From Palsa-513 sp050010595 (GTDB lineage: Bacteria; Actinomycetota; Thermoleophilia; Solirubrobacterales; Solirubrobacteraceae): 64,000 nucleotides of DNA. Location: contig JBEKKS010000011.1 of assembly GCA_050010595.1 (NCBI GenBank), positions 1 through 64,000 of the forward strand, in the 5' to 3' direction. The translations under genes were made by a program, and so were the position numbers. Positions 33,322 to 40,836 of the stretch are shown here, piece by piece (position 1 is the stretch's first letter; each line of letters opens with the position of its first letter). Under the pieces are notes generated by a model. It did not search any database. It was not told where the DNA came from and was given only the letters and a program-made list of their open reading frames with translations.

Positions 33322-33938
33322 ACCTCATCCGGCGGGCCCGCGGTAACCAGGTCGTCGAATTCGTCCTGATCGTGGCGCTCGCGCTCGGCCTGGCGTGGCT
33401 GATCCAGGCGTTCGTCGTCAAGCCATACCGGATCCCCACCGGCTCGATGGAGCCGACACTCGGGATCGGCCAGCGCGTCCTCGTCGATCGCCTTGGGAAC
33501 GACTTCTTCGATCCGTCGGTCGGCGACATCGTTGTCTTCCATCCGCCGGAGGGCGCGCTTCAGGGCGGCGACGGGGTCTGCGGCGTTGCGTTCCCGACCG
33601 ACGAGATGTGTCCGCGCCCGACCGCCAAGGAGTCGAACACGACCTACATCAAGCGCGTCGTCGCGGTCGGCGGTGACACGATCGCCCTGATCAACGGCCA
33701 CGTGATCCTCAACGGCAAGCGCCAGAAGGAGACGTTCGCCAACTTCTCCGATTGCGACATCGCCTCGAACTGCACCTACACGAAGCCGATCAAAGTTCCC
33801 GCCGGTTACTACTTCATGATGGGCGACAACCGTGGCAACTCCGATGACAGCCGGTTCTGGGGACCAATCCCCGACGCCTGGGTCATCGGCGAAGCATTCG
33901 CCACCTACTGGCCGCCCGACAGGATCGGCTTCTTCTAG
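33318..33938 (+). CDS. lepB: Signal peptidase I
   Basis: A membrane serine protease that removes signal peptides. The single N-terminal membrane helix (about residues 13-34) precedes the nucleophile S43 in P-T-G-S-M-E-P-T; the general base is K112 in Y-I-K-R-V-V-A-V-G-G-D. The C-terminal box G-D-N-R-G-N-S-D-D-S-R-F-W-G is intact. The 206-residue length is usual for actinobacteria. Two Cys pairs (C90/C98 region and the C-x-x-x-x-x-C near 153) may form disulfides outside. The start is GTG at 33318, overlapping the membrane peptide gene. Confidence 0.95.
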   Translation: MNLIRRARGNQVVEFVLIVALALGLAWLIQAFVVKPYRIPTGSMEPTLGIGQRVLVDRLGNDFFDPSVGDIVVFHPPEGALQGGDGVCGVAFPTDEMCPRPTAKESNTTYIKRVVAVGGDTIALINGHVILNGKRQKETFANFSDCDIASNCTYTKPIKVPAGYYFMMGDNRGNSDDSRFWGPIPDAWVIGEAFATYWPPDRIGFF

Positions 33939-34011
33939 CGCGCGGGCGCGTCGCTCGGCCCGCCGGCGCAGCAGCGGTCCACGCCTCTTCGGTTTCGACC
34001 GGGCGCTCGGC

Positions 34012-34602
34012 ATGCGCTTCGTCGCCGGCGCCGACGAGGCGGGGCGAGGGTGCCTTGCCGGCCCGCTCGTCGCCGCCGCCGTGCTGTTCGATTACGGAGC
34101 GCTCAGCACGCGTGAGCTCCGCTCCCTGAGCGCACTGAACGATTCCAAGCAGCACGATCATGCCGCGCGGGAGGCGCTCTACCCGCTGGTGTTGCAAAGC
34201 GCGCGCGCAGTGGCGGTCGTGTCGCGCTCGGTTCGCAGCATCGACTCCTGCGGCCTCCACGTCACGAATCTAGGTGCGCTCTCGGATGCGCTGCGGACCG
34301 TCGCCTGCGACGGGTGTCTGTGCCTTGTCGACGGGTTCGCCGTGCCCGACGTGGGCCACGAGCAGCGCGCGATCGTCGACGGGGACGCGACGAGCGCGGC
34401 GATCGCGGCGGCTTCGATCATCGCCAAGGTCACGCGCGATCGCTACATGCAACGCGCGGACGAGCGCCATCCGGGCTGGAAGTTCGCGGTGCATGTCGGC
34501 TATTCGACGCCTGAGCATCGCGCGGCGATCGCGCGCCAGGGGGTCTCGCCACTGCATCGCATGTCTTTCCAGTCCTCGGCCTACGAGCAGCTGGCGCTTT
34601 AG
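34012..34602 (+). CDS. rnhB: Ribonuclease HII
   Basis: Cleaves RNA in RNA-DNA hybrids and at single ribonucleotides. The acidic site is D8-E9 in G-A-D-E-A-G-R-G, D107 in L-V-D-G-F, and the Asp of D-G-D-A-T-S; A-A-A-S-I-I-A-K-V-T-R-D-R-Y-M is the family signature. The start is uncertain. ATG at 34012 gives M-R-F-V-A-G. The upstream in-frame sequence R-L-F-G-F-D-R-A-L-G looks conserved, but the only canonical starts before it are ATGs at 33832 and 33844 inside lepB. It follows lepB, as in other actinobacteria. Confidence 0.93.
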   Translation: MRFVAGADEAGRGCLAGPLVAAAVLFDYGALSTRELRSLSALNDSKQHDHAAREALYPLVLQSARAVAVVSRSVRSIDSCGLHVTNLGALSDALRTVACDGCLCLVDGFAVPDVGHEQRAIVDGDATSAAIAAASIIAKVTRDRYMQRADERHPGWKFAVHVGYSTPEHRAAIARQGVSPLHRMSFQSSAYEQLAL

Positions 34603-34736
34603 GGCCTATCCGGTCGGGCAGGGCGCTCCCCGGCTGCGCCCGGCTGATCCCCCTTCGGTCAGTGAGACTGTGGGATCGTCGTCGCGCCGCTCGGTCTCCG
34701 GCCCCCCGGCTTCGTGACCCCTACCGAGATAGGCCG
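34603..34736. other. Convergent gap with long inverted repeat
   Basis: A 134-nt spacer between the ends of rnhB and yraN. GGCCTATC just after rnhB pairs with GATAGGCC just before the yraN stop, and CGGT/ACCG extends the stem past a small bulge; GATCCC and GGGATC can pair inside. There is no T tract. It may be a folded bidirectional end or a structured RNA; no tRNA fits. Confidence 0.3.
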
Positions 34737-35105
34737 TTAGACCACGTCTGCGAACTGCTCGAGCGCGACGAGCCGATCGTCCGCGTCGAGAACGATTGCG
34801 ACCACGTCGAAGCGCACCTCCGCACGCCGCCAACTAGCCGGTCGGGTGGTGAGCCACTCGCGTGCGAGGCGGCGGACCCGCTCGAGCTTGCGGGCTGTGA
34901 TCGAGACGAGCGGATCGAGCGCCCCGGCGCGGCCCGTCTTCACCTCGACGAAGACGATCGTCTGCTGGTCCGCGACGATCAGGTCCAGCTCGCCGGTCCT
35001 GGTCCTGTGGTTCCGTTCCAGGACCTCGAAGCCGAGCCGTTTGTAATGCTCGAGCGCGAGCTGCTCGCCCGCCCGGCCCAAAGCCTGTCGCGCGTTGGCG
35101 GTCAT
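34737..35105 (-). CDS. yraN: YraN/UPF0102 family nuclease-fold protein
   Basis: A 122-residue UPF0102 protein with a restriction-endonuclease-like fold. It has the opening A-R-Q-A-L-G-R-A-G-E-Q-L-A, then N-H-R-T-R-T-G-E-L-D-L-I-V-A-D and F-V-E-V-K-T-G, i.e. the E, D and E-x-K residues of the fold. Its role is probably DNA processing or recombination, but no reaction is established. The ATG at 35105 was chosen because TACCGT lies 6 nt before it. The rnhB-yraN-comM cluster is common; here yraN runs opposite to its neighbours. Confidence 0.88.
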   Translation of the reverse strand: MTANARQALGRAGEQLALEHYKRLGFEVLERNHRTRTGELDLIVADQQTIVFVEVKTGRAGALDPLVSITARKLERVRRLAREWLTTRPASWRRAEVRFDVVAIVLDADDRLVALEQFADVV

Positions 35106-35111
35106 GCGGTC

Positions 35112-35117
35112 ACGGTA
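35112..35117 (-). promoter_or_regulatory. -10 element of yraN
   Basis: Minus-strand TACCGT, 6 bases before the ATG at 35105; indicates a leaderless transcript and fixes the start. Confidence 0.5.
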
Positions 35118-35203
35118 GCCGCGCGGGGACCGCGCACAGTTAGGGAATGCGACGAAACGCGCGACCGACGAGTTGCGACGCCGCTGCGTGATCACATGAT
35201 CAG

Positions 35204-35782
35204 ATGCTCGTGCGTGCTCACAGCTTCGCCGTCGACCGGGGCGCAGCCGTGCACGCTGACGTCGAGCTGGATCTTCGTGCCGGGCTGCCAGGGCTCGCCG
35301 TCATCGGTCTCGGCGCCGGTCCGGCGCGCGATCTACGCGAACGTGTCCAGGCAGCCGTGCTCAACAGCGGCTTCGCTGTTCCGCGCCGCCGGCTGACGGT
35401 GAACATCGCGCCGCCGCTGGCGCGCGGCGGGGCGGAGCACGACCTCGCCGTCGCCTGTTGCGCGCTCGCCGCAAGCGGCGAAATCGACCCCGAGCGGCTG
35501 CTGCGGATCGGACTGTGCGGGGAGCTCGCACTCGGCGGCGAGTTGCGCGCAAGCGGTGCGGGTACCGCGATCGCCGACGCTGCCGCGAGCGAGGGGCTAG
35601 CCGGGCTGCTCACTGCGCTCGCGGACCGCGAGCAGGCGCTCGCCGCGAATGTCTTGCCCGTCGCGACGGCTGGCACCCTCGCGGAGGTAGTGCGACTGCT
35701 CTGTAGGCACGGTCCACGGACGCCTGAGCACTCGGCGCGCCCGCGAACACGCCAGCTCTCCCGCACTCGCCGCCCTCGGTGA
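35204..35782 (+). CDS. ComM-like protein, ChlI domain only
   Basis: A 192-residue protein matching only the N-terminal ChlI/Lon-S5-like domain of ComM (YifB): it starts M-L-V-R-A-H-S-F-A-V, then V-E-L-D-L-R-A-G-L-P-G-L-A-V-I-G-L and R-R-L-T-V-N-I-A-P-P. Complete ComM is about 500 residues with an AAA+ helicase and a C-terminal domain, and promotes branch migration in transformation. Here the frame stops after an Arg/Pro-rich tail and thiD begins 10 nt later, so no ATPase part exists downstream. I see no frameshifted remnant. It may be a truncated relic or an independent domain protein; no dprA lies next to it. Confidence 0.8.
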   Translation: MLVRAHSFAVDRGAAVHADVELDLRAGLPGLAVIGLGAGPARDLRERVQAAVLNSGFAVPRRRLTVNIAPPLARGGAEHDLAVACCALAASGEIDPERLLRIGLCGELALGGELRASGAGTAIADAAASEGLAGLLTALADREQALAANVLPVATAGTLAEVVRLLCRHGPRTPEHSARPRTRQLSRTRRPR

Positions 35783-35786
35783 TACT
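35781..35786 (+). promoter_or_regulatory. -10 element of thiD
   Basis: GATACT, 6 bases before the GTG at 35793. The bases between (GGAGGT) look like a Shine-Dalgarno but are too close to the start to work as one. Confidence 0.4.
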
Positions 35787-35792
35787 GGAGGT

Positions 35793-36611
35793 GTGCCAGC
35801 AGTCCCGCGAGCTCTGACGATCGCCGGCTCGGACTCCGGCGGCGGCGCTGGGATTCAGGCCGACCTCAAGGCGTTCGCGCGCTGCGGCGTCTACGGCACG
35901 ACGGCGATCACCGCCGTCACAGCGCAGAACACGCGCGGGATCCGCGCAGTCGCACCATTGCCACCCGAGATCGTGCGGGCCCAGATCGAAGCAGTGGTCG
36001 CTGACATCGGCGTCGACGCCGTCAAGACGGGCATGCTCGTTAGCGCGGCGACGATCGAAGCGGTCGCTCGCAGCGTCCGCGAGCTACTCGTCGGAGTACC
36101 ACTCGTGGTGGACCCGGTGCTGACCGCGACCTCGGGTGGAGAGCTGCTGCAACCGGCGGCGATGAGCACGCTGATCGACGAGCTGTTGCCGCTGACGAGC
36201 GTGTTGACGCCGAACCTGCCCGAAGCCCGGGCTCTGCTCAGCTACGCGAGGCATGCGGCTGCCGGCAGCGACGATGACGAGGAGCTTGCGCGCGCGCTGC
36301 TCGACCTCGGTCCGGTAGCGGTTGTCCTGACCGGCGGTCACCGCTCCAAGCCCGGCGATATCTACTGCGACGCGCAAACGCTGATCGAGCTAGAGGGCCG
36401 CCACTACAATTCGTTGGCCACGCATGGGTCCGGCTGCACGCATTCGGCGGTTCTCACGGCGGAGCTCGCGCGCGGGAAGCCGCCGCTCGATGCCGCGCGC
36501 ACGGCTGCACGTGTCGCTGCCGAGGCTGTTCGAGACGGTCTCGCGGGGATCGGTGGCGGCGCCGGTCCGGTCGATGTGCTCGGGCTCGCGAGATCCGCGG
36601 GCCCCCGGTAA
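35793..36611 (+). CDS. thiD: Hydroxymethylpyrimidine/phosphomethylpyrimidine kinase
   Basis: Phosphorylates HMP and HMP-P in thiamine synthesis. The 272-residue ribokinase-fold protein has the N-terminal L-T-I-A-G-S-D-S-G-G-G-A-G-I-Q-A-D-L-K, the V-K-T-G-M-L segment, V-V-D-P-V-L and the anion-hole/catalytic motif H-G-S-G-C-T-H-S-A. Other thiamine genes are absent from the window, so it is either a salvage enzyme or separated from its pathway. The start is GTG at 35793. Confidence 0.93.
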   Translation: MPAVPRALTIAGSDSGGGAGIQADLKAFARCGVYGTTAITAVTAQNTRGIRAVAPLPPEIVRAQIEAVVADIGVDAVKTGMLVSAATIEAVARSVRELLVGVPLVVDPVLTATSGGELLQPAAMSTLIDELLPLTSVLTPNLPEARALLSYARHAAAGSDDDEELARALLDLGPVAVVLTGGHRSKPGDIYCDAQTLIELEGRHYNSLATHGSGCTHSAVLTAELARGKPPLDAARTAARVAAEAVRDGLAGIGGGAGPVDVLGLARSAGPR

Positions 36612-36628
36612 GGGTCGCGGATGATGCC

Positions 36629-36874
36629 ATGAGACTGCTCGCGATGAGGCCGGGCCACGGCGAAGTGCTGGTCGCCGAGGGGGACGTGGACGATCCGCAG
36701 CAGGAGCGCGAGCTGATCGCCGCATTTCGGGCGCAACTCGAGCAGGGAATGTGGGCTGCCGTGCCGGTCAGCTCGCCCGGTGGTCGGCACGAGGCGGAGC
36801 TCGTGCGCAGCTTCGAGGAAGTGCCGCGCGACGCCGAGCGCGTGATCTTCTTTCCGCGCGCCGCCGGCGGCTGA
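36629..36874 (+). CDS. Small conserved-looking hypothetical protein
   Basis: An 81-residue protein I do not recognise: R-L-L-A-M-R-P-G-H-G-E-V-L-V-A, an acidic stretch with Gln/Glu, M-W-A-A-V-P-V and V-I-F-F-P-R-A-A-G-G at the end. The pattern (short strands around a helix and an R-V-I-F-F-P-R terminus) suggests a small alpha/beta fold. It is followed by the next unknown gene after a single base, and the third base-position pattern fits coding. Confidence 0.6.
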   Translation: MRLLAMRPGHGEVLVAEGDVDDPQQERELIAAFRAQLEQGMWAAVPVSSPGGRHEAELVRSFEEVPRDAERVIFFPRAAGG

Positions 36875-36875
36875 G

Positions 36876-37289
36876 ATGACAGGGTTCGATCCGGCCGCGG
36901 AGGAGCGCGCGGAGCAGCGAGCGCGCGCGCTGCTGCGCTCGTGCGTCGCGCCGGACGACTGGGCCGTCTACGAGCGCTTCGGCTTCCTGCGCGTGCGACC
37001 GGGGGAGCTCCGATACGCCTACCTGATCTACCCCTACAAGCCGCTCGTGGCGTACCGCACCGACACCCACGAGGCGCTCGGCGAGTACTGCGTGACGTTT
37101 GCCCATCCGCAGGCGCGGCTGCCTCCCTCAGACGATGTGCTCGCAAAGTGGCTGGCCCTCACCGCCGATGAGCGGGGACTGATCGAGAGTGCCAACGTCG
37201 CGGCGCTTGGGCACCAGCTCGACCCGGGTCGCGTCCGCGCGGATCTCGCAGGGCTCGCCGCGTGGGAGCCTCGCTCGGTCGCAAGCTAG
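36876..37289 (+). CDS. Hypothetical protein
   Basis: A 137-residue soluble protein without a known motif. The middle part A-P-D-D-W-A-V-Y-E-R-F-G-F-L-R-V followed by Y-A-Y-L-I-Y-P-Y-K-P-L-V-A-Y and L-G-E-Y-C-V-T-F looks like a compact conserved core, and L-A-K-W-L-A-L-T-A-D-E is helical. It starts one base after the 81-residue gene, so the two form a small operon between thiD and ilvD. Function unknown. Confidence 0.6.
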   Translation: MTGFDPAAEERAEQRARALLRSCVAPDDWAVYERFGFLRVRPGELRYAYLIYPYKPLVAYRTDTHEALGEYCVTFAHPQARLPPSDDVLAKWLALTADERGLIESANVAALGHQLDPGRVRADLAGLAAWEPRSVAS

Positions 37290-37292
37290 GCT
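37287..37292 (+). promoter_or_regulatory. -10 element of ilvD
   Basis: TAGGCT overlaps the previous stop codon and precedes the ilvD ATG by 9 bases. Confidence 0.5.
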
Positions 37293-37301
37293 TCGCTCGA
37301 G

Positions 37302-38984
37302 ATGAACGAGCACGAGTTCGACCTCAAGCACCGCAGCCGGCAGCTGACCGACGGGCCGACGCGCGCGGCCGCGCGGGCGTACCTGAAGGGAATCGGCTAC
37401 GACGACGAAGCGCTTGCGAAGCCGCTCGTGCTGGTCGCCAACACCTGGATCGAGACGATGCCCTGCAACTTCCATCTGCGGGCGCTCGGGGCGCAGGTCA
37501 AGGACGGCATCCGCGAGGCAGGCGGCACGCCGATGGAGCTCAACACGATCGCGATCTCCGACGGGATCACGATGGGCACGTCCGGGATGAAGACGTCGCT
37601 CGTCTCGCGCGAGGTGATCGCCGACTCGATCGAGCTCGTTGCGCGCGGCCACTTCTTCGATGCCGTCGTCGCGCTCTCCGGCTGCGACAAGACGATTCCC
37701 GGCACCGTGATGGCGATCGCGCGCGTCGACGTGCCATCGTTGATGCTCTACGGCGGATCGATCCCACCCGGCCAGTTTCACGGCCGCGACGTGACGATCC
37801 AGGATGTGTTCGAGGCCGTTGGCGCACACGCTGCCGGCAAGATGAGCGATGAGGAGTTGGCTGAGCTGGAGGCCAAGGCGTCGCCGGGCGCCGGCGCATG
37901 CGGTGGCCAGTACACCGCCAACACGATGGCGATGGCCTTCGAGATGATGGGCATCTGCCCGATCCACGACTCCCTGATGCCTGCGCAAGAGTCGAGCAAG
38001 CCGCAGGCGGCGCGGGCTGCCGGCCGGCTCGTGGTCGAGGTGCTGCGGCGCGGGCAGCGTCCGAGCGCGATCATCACGCGGGCGGGCATCGAGAACGCGA
38101 TCGCCGCCGTCACGGCCAGCGGCGGGTCGACCAACGGCGTCCTGCATCTGCTTGCGCTCTCACGCGAAGCCGGCGTGCCGCTCGAGATCGACGACTTCCA
38201 GCGCATCAGCGAACAGACGCCCCTGCTCTGTGACCTCAAGCCCGGCGGCCGCTTCGTGGCGACCGATCTTTACGCGGCTGGTGGCGTTGCGGTGCTCGCG
38301 CAGCGCCTGCTCGAGGCGGGGATCCTCCACGGCGACGCCCCGACGGTGACCGGCCAGACGATCGGCGAGATCGCGCAGGCGGCGCGTGAGACCCCGGGCC
38401 AGCAGGTGATCCGTCCGCTCGCGAACCCGCTGAAGCCGAGCGGTGGTCTGGCGATCCTACGGGGCAACCTCGCTCCGGATGGCTGCGTCGTCAAGCTCGC
38501 CGGCCACGAGCGACGCTACGAGAAGGGCCCGGCGCGCGTCTTCGAGAGCGAGGAGGCCGCCATGGCGGCCGTAACGCACGATGTGATCAAAGCCGGCGAC
38601 ATCATCGTGATCCGTAACGAGGGGCCGGCCGGGGGCCCCGGCATGCGCGAGATGCTGGCGGTGACGGCGGCACTCAACGGGGCCGGGCTCGGCGAGCATG
38701 TCGCGCTGCTCACCGACGGACGCTTCTCCGGTGCCACCCACGGGCTGATGGCGGGCCATGTCGCGCCTGAGGCAGCACGCGGCGGGCCGATCGCCGCTGT
38801 GCGCGACGGCGACGAGATCACCTTCGACGTCGAGGGTCGCCGCCTCGATGTCGCGTTGAGCGACGACGAGATTGCTGCACGGGTAGCCGCCTACGTGGCG
38901 CCTGAGAGCCCGGACAACACCGGTGCGCTGCGCAAATACGCCCGTATCGTCTCCAGCGCAGCCGAAGGGGCGATAACGATCTGA
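37302..38984 (+). CDS. ilvD: Dihydroxy-acid dehydratase
   Basis: Dehydrates dihydroxy-acids in isoleucine and valine synthesis with an Fe-S cluster. The 560-residue protein has the cluster Cys motifs S-G-C-D-K-T-I-P-G near 130 and P-G-A-C-G-G-Q-Y-T-A-N-T-M near 200, and the C-terminal D-G-R-F-S-G-A-T-H-G. Length and layout are those of a standard bacterial IlvD. It stands alone, without other branched-chain genes nearby. Confidence 0.96.
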   Translation: MNEHEFDLKHRSRQLTDGPTRAAARAYLKGIGYDDEALAKPLVLVANTWIETMPCNFHLRALGAQVKDGIREAGGTPMELNTIAISDGITMGTSGMKTSLVSREVIADSIELVARGHFFDAVVALSGCDKTIPGTVMAIARVDVPSLMLYGGSIPPGQFHGRDVTIQDVFEAVGAHAAGKMSDEELAELEAKASPGAGACGGQYTANTMAMAFEMMGICPIHDSLMPAQESSKPQAARAAGRLVVEVLRRGQRPSAIITRAGIENAIAAVTASGGSTNGVLHLLALSREAGVPLEIDDFQRISEQTPLLCDLKPGGRFVATDLYAAGGVAVLAQRLLEAGILHGDAPTVTGQTIGEIAQAARETPGQQVIRPLANPLKPSGGLAILRGNLAPDGCVVKLAGHERRYEKGPARVFESEEAAMAAVTHDVIKAGDIIVIRNEGPAGGPGMREMLAVTAALNGAGLGEHVALLTDGRFSGATHGLMAGHVAPEAARGGPIAAVRDGDEITFDVEGRRLDVALSDDEIAARVAAYVAPESPDNTGALRKYARIVSSAAEGAITI

Positions 38985-39028
38985 GCGTCGCGGCAGGCAC
39001 AGCGCAGTGCGCGCCGAACCTACCAGCG

Positions 39029-39952
39029 ATGTCTATGACCGCTGCCGCACCTGCGGAGCTGACGCCACACTGGGTGAGCGCGCTCCGCCAGCTCGATGAC
39101 GACCTGCGCCGGCGCGCTGCAGCCGAGAAGACACGCCGCGCCTATGGCGCCGACGTCGAGCGGTTCGCGGCGTGGTGCAGCGCGCGCGGCCTCGAGCCAC
39201 AGGCGGTCGAGGTGCGTGACCTGCGCCGCTACGCCGCGGCGCTCTCCCAAGGCGGCATGGCAGCCAGCTCGCTGGCGCGCAAGATCGCGTCGCTGCGCGC
39301 GCTCTATCGCGTGCTGCGCGAACACGGCGTGATCGCGCAAAGCCCCGCCGAGCTGATGACGCTGCCGAAGCGGCCGCGAACGCTCCCGCATGTTCTGCGT
39401 CCCGATCAGCTTGCGAGCCTGCTCGACTCGATCGGCGCGACGACGCCGCTCGAGCTACGCGACCGCGCGATGCTGGAGCTGGCCTACGCGTCGGGCCTGC
39501 GCGCCGAGGAGCTCGTCAGTGTCATGACCGATGGGATCGACTTTGATGGCGAGCGGGTGCGCGTCGAGGGCAAGGGTGGCAAGACACGCTTTGTGCCGGT
39601 CGGCGAGCCGGCACTGGCGGCGCTCTCGCGCTATCTCGACCGCGGTCGTCACGCGCTTTGTTTCGAGCCCGACGAGCGGGCTCTGTTCCTCTCGAAGTCG
39701 GGTCGTCCGCTCAGCACCTCGGACGTGCGGCGGCGACTGCGCGTCTGGTCGCTGCGCGCGGGTCTCGGCGGAACGATCCATCCGCATGCGCTGCGCCACT
39801 CGTTTGCGACGCACTTGCTCGACGGCGGCAGTGACCTGCGAGCGATCCAGGAGCTGCTCGGACATTCGAGTATCTCGACCACTCAGGTTTACACTCGGGT
39901 AGAGTCGGCGCGCCTGAAGCGCGCCTATGCGAGCAGCCATCCAAGGGCCTAG
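39029..39952 (+). CDS. xerD: Tyrosine recombinase XerC/XerD
   Basis: A 307-residue site-specific recombinase for chromosome dimer resolution at dif. It has the N-terminal SAM-like core-binding domain (about 15-105, with A-A-E-K-T-R-R-A-Y) and a C-terminal catalytic domain with A-S-G-L-R-A-E-E-L, H-A-L-R-H-S-F-A-T-H-L-L and L-L-G-H-S-S-I-S-T-T-Q-V-Y-T-R, which supply the Arg, His-x-x-Arg, His and Tyr residues. The Xer-like length and location beside a core sigma gene argue against a phage integrase. XerC versus XerD cannot be decided here. Confidence 0.9.
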   Translation: MSMTAAAPAELTPHWVSALRQLDDDLRRRAAAEKTRRAYGADVERFAAWCSARGLEPQAVEVRDLRRYAAALSQGGMAASSLARKIASLRALYRVLREHGVIAQSPAELMTLPKRPRTLPHVLRPDQLASLLDSIGATTPLELRDRAMLELAYASGLRAEELVSVMTDGIDFDGERVRVEGKGGKTRFVPVGEPALAALSRYLDRGRHALCFEPDERALFLSKSGRPLSTSDVRRRLRVWSLRAGLGGTIHPHALRHSFATHLLDGGSDLRAIQELLGHSSISTTQVYTRVESARLKRAYASSHPRA

Positions 39953-39982
39953 GCCGCTACCGGAACGGGGCTTCGATCAGCA

Positions 39983-40762
39983 GTGGTGCAATCGAATGTG
40001 AAAGCTGTCGAGCTTCGGGACCTCTGGCGGCGCTACAAGGCGTCGGGGGACCAGCGTGCTCGGGAGCGCCTTGTGGTTGCCTATTCGCCGCTCGTCAAGT
40101 ACGTGGCGGGGCGGATGGGCGCGGGCCTGCCCGCGCATATCGACGAGGCCGACCTGATCTCCTACGGCCTTGGCGGCTTGATCGCGGCGATCGAGCGCTT
40201 TGACACGAGTCGCGACATCCGCTTCGAGACCTACGCGATCACGAGGATCAAGGGCGCGATCCTCGACGAGCTGCGCGCGCTTGATTGGGTGCCGCGATCG
40301 GTTCGAGCGCGCGCCCGGCAGATCGAGCGAGCCCACGTCAAGCTCGAGGCGAAGCTGCAGCGTGCGCCGACCGAGGAGGAGCTCGCGGTCGAGCTCGAGA
40401 TGCCGATCGAGGAGTTTCGGGAGTCGCTGCTGGCGATAGCGAACTCTTCGATCAGCGCGCTCGACGAGCTGTGGAGCTCGTCAGATTCGAGCGGTGACTC
40501 GATCTCGCTGCTCGACACGCTGCGCGACCCCGGTGCGGTCGACCCCGAGCACATCGTCGACCAGAACGAGGTGCGCGACCGCATCGCCGAGGCAGTCGAT
40601 CGCCTGCCCGAGCGCGAGAAGCTCGTCATCGCGCTCTATTACTACGAGAATCTGACGTTGCGCGAGATCGGCGAGGTCCTGCGCGTGACCGAGTCACGCG
40701 TGTCTCAGCTGCACACCAAGGCCGTGCTCGGCCTGCGCGCAACGCTCTCACAAATCCGCTGA
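39983..40762 (+). CDS. WhiG/FliA-like sigma factor
   Basis: A 259-residue sigma-70 group 3 factor with regions 2, 3 and 4. Region 2 has Y-S-P-L-V-K-Y-V-A-G-R-M and E-A-D-L-I-S-Y-G-L-G-G-L; promoter melting residues lie in F-E-T-Y-A-I-T-R-I-K-G-A-I-L-D-E-L-R. Region 3 follows at about 90-140, and region 4 has L-P-E-R-E-K-L-V-I-A-L-Y-Y-Y-E-N-L-T-L-R-E-I and V-S-Q-L-H. In actinobacteria WhiG drives sporulation genes and FliA drives motility. No flagellar or spore genes are seen here, so the regulon is open. The start is GTG at 39983 or the next GTG. Confidence 0.9.
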   Translation: MVQSNVKAVELRDLWRRYKASGDQRARERLVVAYSPLVKYVAGRMGAGLPAHIDEADLISYGLGGLIAAIERFDTSRDIRFETYAITRIKGAILDELRALDWVPRSVRARARQIERAHVKLEAKLQRAPTEEELAVELEMPIEEFRESLLAIANSSISALDELWSSSDSSGDSISLLDTLRDPGAVDPEHIVDQNEVRDRIAEAVDRLPEREKLVIALYYYENLTLREIGEVLRVTESRVSQLHTKAVLGLRATLSQIR

Positions 40763-40803
40763 GCGCGAGTGCTCAGCCCCGGCGGGCAGGCGCTGTTTCG
40801 CGC

Positions 40804-40809
40804 TAAGGT
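40804..40809 (+). promoter_or_regulatory. -10 element of the EF-G-like gene
   Basis: TAAGGT, start predicted near 40816, with the Shine-Dalgarno GAGAGGAG at about 40822-40829 before the ATG at 40837. This is a leadered gene, unlike many in the window. Confidence 0.45.
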
Positions 40810-40836
40810 GCGCGGACCCGAGAGAGGAGAGCTTGC

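Noticed and set aside
34603..34736. tRNA or RNase P RNA in the rnhB-yraN gap
   Set aside because: No cloverleaf with T-loop GTTCRA and CCA-type acceptor fits, and the size and consensus of RNase P RNA are lacking.
39029..39952. Tyrosine recombinase as a sign of a mobile element
   Set aside because: Sequence length and motifs are Xer-like, neighbours are core genes, and no attachment repeats or cargo were found.
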